From contig JAAZCH010000360.1 in the NCBI GenBank assembly GCA_012513395.1, positions 1 to 12,340 of the forward strand: a stretch of DNA of 12,340 bases. The letters are read 5' to 3'. Made by a program: the position numbers and the translations under genes. Of this stretch, positions 1 through 6,906 are shown piece by piece. Each line of letters opens with the position of its first letter. Within the stretch, counting starts at the first letter, position 1. Source of the stretch: Tissierellia bacterium (GTDB taxonomy: Bacteria; Bacillota_A; Clostridia; Tissierellales; Peptoniphilaceae). The notes beneath the pieces are model-generated. The model worked only from the letters and a program-made list of their open reading frames with translations. It made no database searches and was not told the origin of the DNA.

Positions 1-184
1 GCTCATACACTAATAGACCAATATTCACGTAATCATCCCTAATCAAGCTTTCAATCTTATTAATATCTCTTCTAGATTTAAAGCTTTGTCCAAAATCCTC
101 AGCTTCTGCTTTTAACTTACTTCCGCCTTCTTCAATCATTTCCACGAATTGATTTAAAAAATCATTAAATTCAAATTTATTCAT
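1..184 (-). CDS. Hypothetical protein, N-terminal part (gene runs off the window)
   Basis: An open frame of 61 codons starts at the ATG at 184-182 and continues without a stop to the window edge, so the C-terminus is missing. The start is well supported: an AGGAGAGGTGAT ribosome site lies just upstream. The fragment begins MNKFEFNDFLNQF and is charged and probably helical, with a heptad-like stretch around residues 13-48 and the motif IGLLVYE at 55-61. It has no signal peptide or membrane segment. The pattern of a short charged helix followed by I-x-x-x-Y-x-x-I-G-x-x-x-Y/F-E resembles small Firmicutes proteins that end in a zinc ribbon, but that is a guess because the C-terminus is not in view. 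It is divergent from the glutaredoxin gene across 91 bases. Function unknown. Confidence 0.7.
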   Translation of the reverse strand, partial: MNKFEFNDFLNQFVEMIEEGGSKLKAEAEDFGQSFKSRRDINKIESLIRDDYVNIGLLVYE

Positions 185-206
185 GTTATCACCTCTCCTA
201 TTTAAT

Positions 207-222
207 ACCCAAGAGTTTGGGT
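207..222. promoter_or_regulatory. Inverted repeat in divergent intergenic region (possible operator)
   Basis: ACCCAA (207-212) and TTGGGT (217-222) form a perfect 6-base inverted repeat with a 4-base spacer. It lies in the 91-base gap between the divergent partial gene and the glutaredoxin gene. It sits just upstream of the -10 element at 243-248, where a repressor or activator would bind. ATACCC (205-210) is also complementary in inverted orientation to GGGTAT (240-245). No T tract follows, so it does not look like a terminator. The regulator is unknown. Confidence 0.35.
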
Positions 223-242
223 TTTACTTTTCCTTCTAAGGG

Positions 243-248
243 TATAAT
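243..248 (+). promoter_or_regulatory. Putative -10 element of the glutaredoxin-yfcE unit
   Basis: A perfect TATAAT lies 27 bases upstream of the glutaredoxin start codon, with the GGAGGT ribosome site at 262-267 between them. No convincing -35 hexamer is found at 16-18 bases. TTGGGT at 217-222 is 20 bases away and TTTACT at 223-228 is 14 bases away. The promoter may therefore need an activator or be weak. Confidence 0.5.
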
Positions 249-275
249 TTTATTATTAAATGGAGGTAGATTTAA

Positions 276-506
276 ATGAAAGAATTAAAATTATATGTCT
301 TAGAAAGATGCCCATATTGCATTAAAGTGGTAAACCTTATAAAGGAAAAAGGATTAGATGTAGAAATTCTAGACGTAAATATTCCTGAAAATCAAGATGC
401 ACTAATGAGAATAGGCGGCGAAGATATGGTTCCCATGTTAACTGTTGATGGCGATCCTATGTATGAGTCTTCTGATATTATAAAATGGCTTAACGAGAAT
501 TATTAA
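276..506 (+). CDS. Glutaredoxin-family thiol-disulfide protein
   Basis: A 76-residue single-domain glutaredoxin, the usual length of the small bacterial class. It should reduce disulfides or glutathione mixed disulfides in the cytoplasm, or act as an NrdH-like electron donor. The dithiol active site CPYC is at residues 12-15 after the first beta strand. The cis-proline motif MVPML has P53, and the YESSDIIKWL segment (63-72) is the usual C-terminal helix start of glutaredoxins. There is no signal peptide. The start is fixed by GGAGGT 8 bases upstream. The gene runs directly into yfcE with a one-base gap, so the two are probably co-transcribed and translationally coupled. Whether the partner thiol is glutathione or a thioredoxin-reductase-type system cannot be told from the sequence. 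Confidence 0.93.
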   Translation: MKELKLYVLERCPYCIKVVNLIKEKGLDVEILDVNIPENQDALMRIGGEDMVPMLTVDGDPMYESSDIIKWLNENY

Positions 507-507
507 A

Positions 508-1050
508 ATGAAAATCGGGTTTATTTCAGACACCCATGGAAATCTTCCTTGGACTGAAAAGGGACTGGAAATATTAAGAGAATGTGATGAAATCCTTCAC
601 TTAGGTGACGTCTTGGCCCACGGCCCTAGAAACCCAATTACTGAAGGATACGATCCCAAAGCATTGGCAGAAGTATTAGAATTTAAAGACAATATCCACT
701 ATATAAGGGGAAATTGTGATGCCGATGTAGATGAGATGGTTTTGGATAAAGATATTTCCAATTACGAAAATTTGTTTGAGTGGGGCGACTTAATAATTTA
801 TGCTATCCACGGCTACAAAGAAAATGAACTTTCTAGATTGTATCGAGCTGAAGAGCTAGGTGCAAACGTATTGGTCACAGGTCATAGCCATAAAAAGTAT
901 CTGGAGAAAATTGACAATTTAATAGTTTTAAATCCAGGTAGCACGACTCTTCCAAAAGACGGCGTGAGAAGTGTTGCGATGTATGAAAGTGGAATTTTTA
1001 AGCTAATTGATATTGAAAATGGAACAGTTATTAAAGAATTAAAATTATAA
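508..1050 (+). CDS. yfcE: YfcE-family metallophosphodiesterase
   Basis: A 180-residue cytosolic calcineurin-like phosphoesterase, close in length to E. coli YfcE (184). All dinuclear metal ligands of the fold are visible: D8 and H10 in SDTH, D34 in LGD, N69 in RGNCD, H101 in IHG, and H126 and H128 in GHSH. The segment around LGDVLAHGPRN (33-42) followed by EGYDP (46-50) is characteristic of YfcE rather than generic MJ0936-type enzymes. The family hydrolyses artificial phosphodiesters in vitro, and its natural substrate is not established. The ATG lies one base after the glutaredoxin stop and has only a weak GAGA-like ribosome site, which suggests translational coupling. There is nothing odd in the coding sequence. 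Confidence 0.92.
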   Translation: MKIGFISDTHGNLPWTEKGLEILRECDEILHLGDVLAHGPRNPITEGYDPKALAEVLEFKDNIHYIRGNCDADVDEMVLDKDISNYENLFEWGDLIIYAIHGYKENELSRLYRAEELGANVLVTGHSHKKYLEKIDNLIVLNPGSTTLPKDGVRSVAMYESGIFKLIDIENGTVIKELKL

Positions 1051-1069
1051 GTTAAAGACAGAAAAGTTA

Positions 1070-1075
1070 TATAAT
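1070..1075 (+). promoter_or_regulatory. Possible -10 element for the EamA transporter gene
   Basis: A perfect TATAAT occurs 20 bases after the yfcE stop, but no good -35 hexamer precedes it at the usual spacing. If used, the transcript would have a leader of roughly 90 bases containing the 1115-1145 hairpin. In such AT-rich sequence the hexamer could be there by chance. Confidence 0.3.
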
Positions 1076-1114
1076 CGATTTGATTTTTTTAAATTAAAAT
1101 ATATACTTGGACTT

Positions 1115-1145
1115 AAGGAGAGGTATGATTGTCTGCCTCTCTTTT
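1115..1145 (+). terminator. Hairpin with T tract after yfcE (terminator or leader attenuator)
   Basis: AAGGAGAGGTA (1115-1125) pairs with TGCCTCTCTTT (1134-1144) through a core of six perfect pairs (GAGAGG/CCTCTC) plus two G-T wobbles. The loop is 8 bases, and the stem ends in a short run of T. It fits a rho-independent terminator of the glutaredoxin-yfcE unit. If the TATAAT at 1070 is a real promoter, the hairpin would instead lie in the transporter leader and could act as an attenuator. I do not recognise a known riboswitch here. Confidence 0.55.
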
Positions 1146-1171
1146 ATAAATTAAAATTTTTAGGTGAAATT

Positions 1172-2023
1172 ATGAATCATGAAAAAAAAGGAACTTTATT
1201 AGTTTTTGGAGCTGTTCTTCTTTGGAGCTTGGCTGGATTTATAATAAAATCAGTTGAAGCTAGTGCTTTGTGGATAATTTTAATACGAAGTCTTTCTGGC
1301 GGACTTTTTTTATCATTTTTTATTTTCAAGGAAAAAATTTCTCCAATGAAAAATGTCATTTTGGCGGCACTTTTTATGTCATTATTTTCCTTGTCGATTA
1401 CTGTAACTACGCAAATTTCCAGCTCGGCCATGGCTATTTCTATGCAATATGCAGCTCCTATGTATTTAATTGGTTACGGATTAATAAAAAACAAAAAATT
1501 TATTGCTAAAAAATTTATAGTGCTCATTTGTATATTTATTGGAGTATCTGCTAATGTATTTGGAGAATTTGTAAGAGGTAATTATCCTGCTATTGTTTCA
1601 GGATTGGCAATAGGGATTACTTTTATCCTTTATTCTACTAATTTACAAAAAATAAAGACAGGTTCTCCCTTGGGTATAGTTTCACTTATAAATGTTTTTT
1701 GTACGCTTTTTTATTTATTAATACTTCCATTTAATTTTGGAAATCCTCCAACGAGTTTTGGACATATTGCATTGTTGATAATTGCTGGTATATTAATTTC
1801 TGGTTTATCTTATGCTTTTTACGGTTGGGGTCTTAGAATAATAAGTGTAGAAAAAGCAATGATAATCGCCCTTGCTGAACCTATTTTAAATCCCATTTGG
1901 GTGTTTCTATTAAACGGCGAGATTCCAGGATTTAATGTCATAGTCGGCATGATTTTTATTTTAATGGGAGCTGTTTTCGATGTGTTTTTCAGTTCTTCCA
2001 ATGAATCTACTTTGAACAATTAA
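1172..2023 (+). CDS. EamA/DMT-superfamily transporter
   Basis: A 283-residue integral membrane protein built almost entirely of hydrophobic segments. It fits the ten-helix EamA fold of two repeated five-helix halves (roughly residues 5-135 and 140-272). The N-terminus reads KKGTLLVFGAVLLWSLAGF, the usual first helix. The second half contains the conserved EKAMIIALAEPILNPIWVF stretch, which corresponds to the family motif before the last helix pair. Members export or import small metabolites such as amino acids, nucleosides or drugs, and the substrate cannot be predicted. The start is the ATG preceded by AGGTGA 6 bases upstream. The gene stands alone, convergent with the fatty acid operon, and ends at the shared terminator. 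No functional link to its neighbours is apparent. Confidence 0.88.
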   Translation: MNHEKKGTLLVFGAVLLWSLAGFIIKSVEASALWIILIRSLSGGLFLSFFIFKEKISPMKNVILAALFMSLFSLSITVTTQISSSAMAISMQYAAPMYLIGYGLIKNKKFIAKKFIVLICIFIGVSANVFGEFVRGNYPAIVSGLAIGITFILYSTNLQKIKTGSPLGIVSLINVFCTLFYLLILPFNFGNPPTSFGHIALLIIAGILISGLSYAFYGWGLRIISVEKAMIIALAEPILNPIWVFLLNGEIPGFNVIVGMIFILMGAVFDVFFSSSNESTLNN

Positions 2024-2040
2024 AAAATATTTAATGATAA

Positions 2041-2079
2041 AAAACCTCTTGATCTAGTAGTTCACGTATCAAGAGGTTT
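2041..2079. terminator. Bidirectional terminator between the transporter and the FASII operon
   Basis: AAACCTCTTGAT (2042-2053) and ATCAAGAGGTTT (2068-2079) form a perfect 12-base-pair stem with a 14-base loop. On the minus strand the stem is followed by a run of six T (complement of A at 2039-2044), a textbook rho-independent terminator just after the last gene of the fatty acid operon. On the plus strand it ends the transporter transcript with a weaker T-rich tail. It sits in the 62-base gap between two convergent genes. Confidence 0.9.
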
Positions 2080-2085
2080 ACAAAT

Positions 2086-2535
2086 TTATTTTCTTAAATA
2101 TTCATCTGCACTTGGAATATTTTCGTTTATTCTTCCCATCATTTTTGTAGTAATCTCGATTTCTTCTGGAGACAAATTGTCCATTATTTCATCTAGTATT
2201 GCTACAACATTTTCATTTTTAAGTTCTAAAAATCCGTAATATTTGTCGGTTACATTTAGATAAAAAATTCTCTTATCTTCTTGAGATTGAGTTTTTGTTA
2301 TATAACCTTTTTCTTCTAGATTAGAAATCTTATAAGCTGCATTAGGTTGCGAAATTTTCATAAAAGTTGCAACATCTCTAACTGTAGCTTGGTTCAATCC
2401 ATTAATTACTTCTAGGCAGAAGGACTCAGATACAGTCAGAGCATCTTCAGCTTCTCCAAAGTTTAAATTTCTATAAAAATCTAATCTAAATCTATTATAG
2501 ATTTTTAAAAATTCATTTATCATATCTTCTTTCAA
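2086..2535 (-). CDS. MarR-family transcriptional regulator, FabT-like
   Basis: A 149-residue MarR-type winged-helix protein. The N-terminal helix serves dimerisation, the helix-turn-helix spans about residues 51-78 (ATVRDVATFMKISQPNAAYK), and the wing carries the conserved DKRIFYL (87-93). C-terminal helices complete the dimer interface. As the last gene of a complete FASII operon it most likely controls fatty acid synthesis, as FabT does in streptococci, where long acyl-ACP is the corepressor. That role is inferred from context and fold, not from a specific FabT signature. The start is TTG at 2535-2533: AAGGAG lies 8 bases upstream, while the next ATG (codon 5) would be 20 bases away. It begins 12 bases after fabZ. 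Its operator, presumably before accB, is outside the window. Confidence 0.88.
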   Translation of the reverse strand: MKEDMINEFLKIYNRFRLDFYRNLNFGEAEDALTVSESFCLEVINGLNQATVRDVATFMKISQPNAAYKISNLEEKGYITKTQSQEDKRIFYLNVTDKYYGFLELKNENVVAILDEIMDNLSPEEIEITTKMMGRINENIPSADEYLRK

Positions 2536-2543
2536 AGCGTACT

Positions 2544-2549
2544 CTCCTT
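2544..2549 (-). promoter_or_regulatory. Ribosome site that selects the TTG start of the MarR gene
   Basis: AAGGAG overlaps the fabZ stop codon (TAA at 2550-2548) and lies 8 bases before TTG at 2535. It is too far (20 bases) from the in-frame ATG at 2523, so TTG is the likelier initiation codon. Confidence 0.7.
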
Positions 2550-2970
2550 ATTTAATTGCGAAGGTTAACTCTGCAGTTGCAGCTACTTCGTCTTCAACAT
2601 ATGCTGTGGCTATTCCTATTCCAATGGGACCTTTAATCCTAGTGAGTTCACATTCTAGTCTTAATGTATCTCCCGGTATTACTTGTCTTCTAAATTTCGC
2701 ATTTTTTATTCCAGCAAATAAGGCAATTTTTCCTTTGAATTTCTCTTCAGATAAAAGCGCTACTGCTCCTACTTGAGCTAGAGCTTCTATTATTAAAACT
2801 CCGGGCATCACATGATAATCAGGAAAATGTCCTTGGAAAAACGGTTCATTTGCAGTAACTCCTTTAAGACCTACAGCCCTTTTACCCACTTCTAGCTCTA
2901 CTATTTTATCCACCAAAAGCATGGGATATCTATGAGGAATAATTTGTTGTATCTCGTTGGAGTTAAGCAT
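2548..2970 (-). CDS. fabZ: 3-hydroxyacyl-ACP dehydratase FabZ
   Basis: A hot-dog-fold dehydratase of 140 residues, the usual FabZ length. It removes water from 3-hydroxyacyl-ACP in the elongation cycle. The family motifs are clear: [12 protein letters not shown] (12-23), catalytic H48 in GHFP, and catalytic E62 in [11 protein letters not shown] (56-66). I place the start at the ATG at 2970-2968. GAGGTG lies 5 bases upstream, and this gives the canonical N-terminus [17 protein letters not shown] longer frame would need a TTG at 3012 deep inside fabF with a poor ribosome site. With this start the gene overlaps fabF by 8 bases (ATGCTTAA). As the only dehydratase here and of FabZ rather than FabA type, it is not expected to isomerise to cis-3 products. 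Confidence 0.95.
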   Translation of the reverse strand: MLNSNEIQQIIPHRYPMLLVDKIVELEVGKRAVGLKGVTANEPFFQGHFPDYHVMPGVLIIEALAQVGAVALLSEEKFKGKIALFAGIKNAKFRRQVIPGDTLRLECELTRIKGPIGIGIATAYVEDEVAATAELTFAIK

Positions 2971-4207
2971 CTTCCCACCTCTTAAACAGTAATGAAGCGT
3001 TATGTCCTCCAAAACCTAGAGAGTTACTCATTACGTATTCTAATTCTTTTTCTATAGGTTCATTAGGTACAATATTCAAATCGCAATCTGAATCAGGAAC
3101 TTTGTAATTCAAAGTTGCTGGTACTATGCCTTTATTTAAAGCAATCAATGAAATTATAGCCTCTAGAGCTCCAGAAGCTCCTAATAAGTGCCCCGTCATG
3201 GATTTAGTAGAACTTATATATAAATCCTTTGCATGATCTTTGAAAACTGTTTTGACGGCATTAGTCTCTATGGCGTCGTTTAGTTTTGTACTAGTTCCGT
3301 GGGCATTTATATAGTCTATTTTTTCGGGATCAATATTAGCTTCTTTAATAGCGTCACTAATTGCAATAGCTGCATACTTCCCGTCTTCATGTGGTGCAGT
3401 TATATGAAATGCATCAGATGTAGCTCCGTAACCTACAATTTCTCCATAGATTCTAGCTCCTCTGTTCTTTGCATGTTCCAGTTCTTCTAAAACTAAAATA
3501 CCTGCTCCTTCTCCCATAACGAATCCATCTCTTTCTGCATCGAAAGGAATAGAAGCTCGGTTAGGATCTGTACTTGTGGATAGTGCTTTCATGGAAACAA
3601 ATCCGCCTACGCCTAGGGGTGTTATACTTGCTTCTGAACCACCTGCAACCATTAAATCTGAATATCCGTCTTTTATACTTCTAAATGCCTGTCCTATAGA
3701 ATCACTTCCTGCTGCACAAGCTGTGACTGTGGCATAGTTTTGTCCATTTAATCCTAGGTGGATTCCTATTTGGGCTGATGTCATATTGATTATGCTCATG
3801 GGTATGAAAAATGGAGAAATCTTATTAAATCCTTTTTCTATACCTTTTGAATGCTCAATTTCTATGGTTTCTATTCCGCCAATTCCACTTCCCACTATAA
3901 CTCCACATCTGGTATCTCCTGCCAACTGACCTAATTCCAACCCGGAATCTTCAAAGGCAATTTGAGATGCGTAAACTCCAAATTGAGTTACCCTATCCAT
4001 CCTTCTCGCACTTTTTCTATCGATGATTTTTGTAGGATCAAAATCTTTCACTTCACCTGCCAATTTCGCATCGAAACCAGTAGTGTCAAAAGCTTCAATA
4101 GGTCCAATGGCACATTTTTTTTCTATAATGCTGTTATAAATTTCATCAAAAGTATTCCCTATAGAAGTAACAGCTCCAATTCCAGTAATTACAACTCTTC
4201 TACTCAT
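2963..4207 (-). CDS. fabF: 3-oxoacyl-ACP synthase II FabF
   Basis: A 414-residue condensing enzyme, the same length class as E. coli FabF. It condenses malonyl-ACP with acyl-ACP in each elongation round. The Cys-His-His triad is visible: C164 in TACAAGS, H303 in NAHGTST and H340 in [11 protein letters not shown]. The C-terminal glycine-rich [11 protein letters not shown] (396-406) is also present. The N-terminus [17 protein letters not shown] is typical. Its ATG overlaps the fabG stop by one base (TAATG), and a GGAGG ribosome site lies 12 bases upstream, a slightly long spacing that fits coupled reinitiation. It is the only elongating KAS in the window, so it must serve saturated chains and, if made here, unsaturated chains. 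Confidence 0.97.
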   Translation of the reverse strand: MSRRVVITGIGAVTSIGNTFDEIYNSIIEKKCAIGPIEAFDTTGFDAKLAGEVKDFDPTKIIDRKSARRMDRVTQFGVYASQIAFEDSGLELGQLAGDTRCGVIVGSGIGGIETIEIEHSKGIEKGFNKISPFFIPMSIINMTSAQIGIHLGLNGQNYATVTACAAGSDSIGQAFRSIKDGYSDLMVAGGSEASITPLGVGGFVSMKALSTSTDPNRASIPFDAERDGFVMGEGAGILVLEELEHAKNRGARIYGEIVGYGATSDAFHITAPHEDGKYAAIAISDAIKEANIDPEKIDYINAHGTSTKLNDAIETNAVKTVFKDHAKDLYISSTKSMTGHLLGASGALEAIISLIALNKGIVPATLNYKVPDSDCDLNIVPNEPIEKELEYVMSNSLGFGGHNASLLFKRWEDA

Positions 4208-4947
4208 TAGAAATTCATTCCTCCATCCACACTTATTACTTGCCCTGTAATATAATTTGCTTCGTCACTTGCTAAGAAAGCTACCAAGTTCGCCACATCT
4301 TCAGGTGAACCCAATCTCTTTAAAGCTATTGCTTCTTCATATTTTTTGATAATATCTTCAGGTAATTTGTCAGTCATATCAGATTTAATAAATCCTGGAG
4401 CAACTGCATTTACGCATACTCCTCTAGAGCCCAATTCCTTCGCTAAAGATTTTGTCATTCCTATCATTCCAGCTTTGGAAGCAGCGTAGTTAATTTGACC
4501 TGCGTTTCCAGTAATCCCCACGATACTGGAAATATTTACAATCTTACCGTAACGATTTTTTGACATATGCTTTGCCAATACTTTCATCATCATAAAAGCA
4601 GATTTTAAATTGGCATCTATTACATCATCAAAGTCTTCTTCTGTCATTCTTAGAATTAGTTTATCTCTCGTGATTCCTGCATTATTTACTAGAACTTCAA
4701 TTTTTCCAAATTGAGAAACTGCTTCCTCAAAAATTCTTTCGCAGTCTTCCATCTTGGATACATCTCCTTGAACTAGTAATACATCTACCCCTAGATTCTC
4801 TAATTCTTCTTTTACAATTTTAGCTGCACTTTCGTCAGATCTATAGTTAAGGGCAATATTAAATCCTTCTTGGGCAAGCTTTTTTGCAATTTCTTTTCCA
4901 ATTCCTCTGCCAGCTCCTGTAACAAGAGCTGTTTTTCTCTCAATCAT
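4207..4947 (-). CDS. fabG: 3-oxoacyl-ACP reductase FabG
   Basis: A 246-residue short-chain dehydrogenase that reduces 3-oxoacyl-ACP with NADPH. The Rossmann motif TGAGRGIG is at 10-17, NNAG at 88-91, and the catalytic residues are N113, S141 (in NISSIVG), Y154 and K158 (in NYAASKAG). The C-terminus VDGGMNF is the FabG signature. Placement between fabD and fabF makes the assignment secure among the many SDR paralogues. The ATG lies inside the end of fabD with an 8-base overlap (ATGATTGA), and AGAGGTG lies directly upstream. Confidence 0.97.
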   Translation of the reverse strand: MIERKTALVTGAGRGIGKEIAKKLAQEGFNIALNYRSDESAAKIVKEELENLGVDVLLVQGDVSKMEDCERIFEEAVSQFGKIEVLVNNAGITRDKLILRMTEEDFDDVIDANLKSAFMMMKVLAKHMSKNRYGKIVNISSIVGITGNAGQINYAASKAGMIGMTKSLAKELGSRGVCVNAVAPGFIKSDMTDKLPEDIIKKYEEAIALKRLGSPEDVANLVAFLASDEANYITGQVISVDGGMNF

Positions 4948-5860
4948 TTTTCACCTCTTTTACAAAGCATTCGTAATTTTCAATTGAGTCGATTACATAA
5001 ACATTTGCTTTTCTATCTATCTTTCGAATAAATCCTCGTAGTACCCCACCAAAACCTACTTCTACAAAGGTGTCTACTCCTCTTTCAATCAAAAACTCTA
5101 TACACTCTTGAAAACGAACTGTATGGGAAACTTGCTTAGCCATTATTTCTTTAATGTCCTCGTCATCCTCTCTAGGTCTTCCAATAAAATTATAAGGAAT
5201 TTCTACGTTTTCATTTTTAAATTCGTATTTATCGAATAGCTTTGATAATTCTTCTTCTACAGGAATCATATAAGTGGTATGAAATGGACCTGACGTATTC
5301 AGCTCTACTAACCGTCTAGCCTGGTCTTCTATGGAAATCTTTAATCTGTTTAAAGCTTCAATATCTCCAGAGACTACAATCTGTCCTGGACAATTTAGAT
5401 TCGAAATTTCCACTCTTGATTCACCATCTGATACTTCTTGACAGTATTTTTCAAGTACGTCTGCATCCATTCCCAACACTGCAATCATTCCAGAATTTAT
5501 CTCAGCACCTACTTCTGCCATGAGTTTTCCTCTGATTTTTGCAATCTCTATGGCTTCCTCAGAGGTTATTATTTCCGAGTGAGCCAAGGCTGCATATTCG
5601 CCTATGCTAAGACCCGCCGTGTAATCAAACACTATGCCATCTTCCTTAAACATTTCGCTTATCATGGTTTGGTAAGCTATCATGGCAGGTTGAGTGTTTT
5701 CTGTTTTGGATATAGTCTCCATATCAGATTCAAGGATAATATTTTTTAAATCTTCATCCAGTTTGTCATAATAATCTTTTGCAAAAGAGTCACTAAGGTA
5801 AAAATCTTCACCCATTTTCTCTTGTTGGCTACCTTGGCCAGCAAATAATATAGCTTTCAT
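4940..5860 (-). CDS. fabD: Malonyl-CoA:ACP transacylase FabD
   Basis: A 306-residue acyltransferase that moves malonyl from CoA to ACP to supply FabH and FabF. The N-terminal motif AGQGSQ (7-12), nucleophile S85 in GLSIGEYAAL, R110 in the RGKLM segment and H194 in GPFHT form the expected active site. The usual GHSLG elbow reads GLSIG here. Leucine at that position is also known in other Gram-positive FabD proteins, so it does not suggest inactivity. I start at the ATG at 5860-5858, 8 bases after AAAGGAG. A TTG one codon earlier is only 5 bases from it. The ATG overlaps the stop of the upstream flavoprotein gene (TGATG). It overlaps fabG by 8 bases at its 3' end. Confidence 0.95.
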   Translation of the reverse strand: MKAILFAGQGSQQEKMGEDFYLSDSFAKDYYDKLDEDLKNIILESDMETISKTENTQPAMIAYQTMISEMFKEDGIVFDYTAGLSIGEYAALAHSEIITSEEAIEIAKIRGKLMAEVGAEINSGMIAVLGMDADVLEKYCQEVSDGESRVEISNLNCPGQIVVSGDIEALNRLKISIEDQARRLVELNTSGPFHTTYMIPVEEELSKLFDKYEFKNENVEIPYNFIGRPREDDEDIKEIMAKQVSHTVRFQECIEFLIERGVDTFVEVGFGGVLRGFIRKIDRKANVYVIDSIENYECFVKEVKND

Positions 5861-6906
5861 CAAGTCAGCTCCTTTGTCAAATCTTCAATTACTTCCTTTA
5901 CTGATTGTAGTTTTGTTATTTTTCCAACATTTATTCCTGAGAATACCAATCCTTCTTCTAGATTTCCAGTTACAGAATTTATTAATGCCGTACTGATACA
6001 GTATTTTGTAGTTCCTGGATCACAAGGCACCAAACAGTTTTGGCAACTCTTAGGTTTAATTCTTCCTTCTCTTTCTACTCTTTCAAGCAGTGGAGTATTT
6101 ATCGCCCTGCCTGGCATCCCTACTGGACTGTATATTACGCGTAGGTCTTCAGCAGTGGCATTGACAACGTGATTTTTAAATATATCTGATGCGTCACATT
6201 CGTGAGTTGCAATAAATCTAGTTCCCAGTTGCACTCCATCTGCTCCAAGGTCTAGAAATTCTTTTACATCAGCTCCGTCAAAAATACCTCCTGCTGCAAT
6301 CACAGGAAATTCGTAACCCTTTTCGTCTCTGTATTCCAAAATTTCCTTTAGATTTTCTCTTATCTTATCTTCACCTTCAATTTCTTCAAGGGAATATCCC
6401 AAATGCCCTCCTGCTTTAACTCCTTCAAGGACTACGAAGTCAGGAAGTCTATCAAATTTCTTTTTCCAAGTACGAACTATTACATCCAGTGCCCTTTTGG
6501 AAGATACAATTGGAGCAATCAATACATCTGTGCCTGCAACTATTTCAGGTAGTTTCAATGGAAGTCCAGCGCCGACCACCAAAGCGTCTGCACCATTTTC
6601 TGAAGCGAATCTGGCAAGTTCAGTAAATTCTGTGATGGCTTGCATTATATTAACTGCAATCATGCCTCTTCCTTTTGAAATTTCTTTGGCTTTTGTTATT
6701 TCTTTTTTCAAAGCTCTCATATTAGCTTCTACGTTATTTTTTTTATAATCTGGCTCTCTAAACCCTATGCCCACTGAAGAAATTGTGCCCACGCCACCTT
6801 CTAAGGCGACATGACCCGCTAAATTTCCCAAGGACACTCCCACGCCCATACCACCTTGGACTATGGGTACATCCATGATAAATTTTCCGATTTTTAAAGG
6901 TTTCAT
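5860..6906 (-). CDS. Nitronate monooxygenase/FabK-superfamily flavoprotein with Cys cluster, FabX/UfaA-like
   Basis: A 348-residue TIM-barrel FMN protein, 40 residues longer than the FabK encoded next to it. Flavin and active-site features are VQGGMGVG (16-23), H168 in KAGGHLG, AAGGIFDG (204-211) and GTRFIATHE (228-236). It differs from FabK in the N-terminal KPLKIGK segment and in a C-terminal cysteine cluster C288-X2-C291-X3-C295-X7-C303, followed by a GLVFSG segment (319-324). Such a cluster in this superfamily fits the [4Fe-4S] site of Helicobacter FabX, which dehydrogenates and isomerises acyl-ACP to start unsaturated fatty acids. Neisseria UfaA is a related anaerobic factor. Placed between fabK and fabD, overlapping both (ATGA and TGATG), it very likely acts on ACP-bound acyl chains. 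A second enoyl reductase or a true nitronate monooxygenase remain alternatives. Confidence 0.8.
   Translation of the reverse strand: MKPLKIGKFIMDVPIVQGGMGVGVSLGNLAGHVALEGGVGTISSVGIGFREPDYKKNNVEANMRALKKEITKAKEISKGRGMIAVNIMQAITEFTELARFASENGADALVVGAGLPLKLPEIVAGTDVLIAPIVSSKRALDVIVRTWKKKFDRLPDFVVLEGVKAGGHLGYSLEEIEGEDKIRENLKEILEYRDEKGYEFPVIAAGGIFDGADVKEFLDLGADGVQLGTRFIATHECDASDIFKNHVVNATAEDLRVIYSPVGMPGRAINTPLLERVEREGRIKPKSCQNCLVPCDPGTTKYCISTALINSVTGNLEEGLVFSGINVGKITKLQSVKEVIEDLTKELT
5869..5875 (-). promoter_or_regulatory. Ribosome site that sets the fabD start at ATG 5860
   Basis: AAAGGAG lies 8 bases before ATG 5860 and 5 bases before the in-frame TTG at 5863. The spacing and the ATG both favour 5860, giving MKAILFAGQGSQ. 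Confidence 0.65.

Noticed and set aside
2041..2079. The 12-base perfect inverted repeat as an attachment site or mobile-element end
   Set aside because: Position between convergent gene ends and the flanking A/T tracts explain it as a bidirectional terminator. No second copy, recombinase or target duplication is seen.
2971..3012. A 14-residue N-terminal extension of FabZ starting at TTG 3012
   Set aside because: It lies inside fabF, has a poor ribosome site, and the ATG at 2970 has GAGGTG and gives the standard FabZ N-terminus.
5600..5614. FabD nucleophile elbow GLSIG instead of GHSLG as a sign of altered or lost activity
   Set aside because: Leucine after the first glycine also occurs in other Gram-positive FabD proteins, and S85, R110 and H194 are all present.
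5438..5749. A 103-codon plus-strand open frame opposite fabD
   Set aside because: Cys/His/Tyr-rich, low-plausibility translation antisense to a well-conserved gene. There is no supporting start signal.
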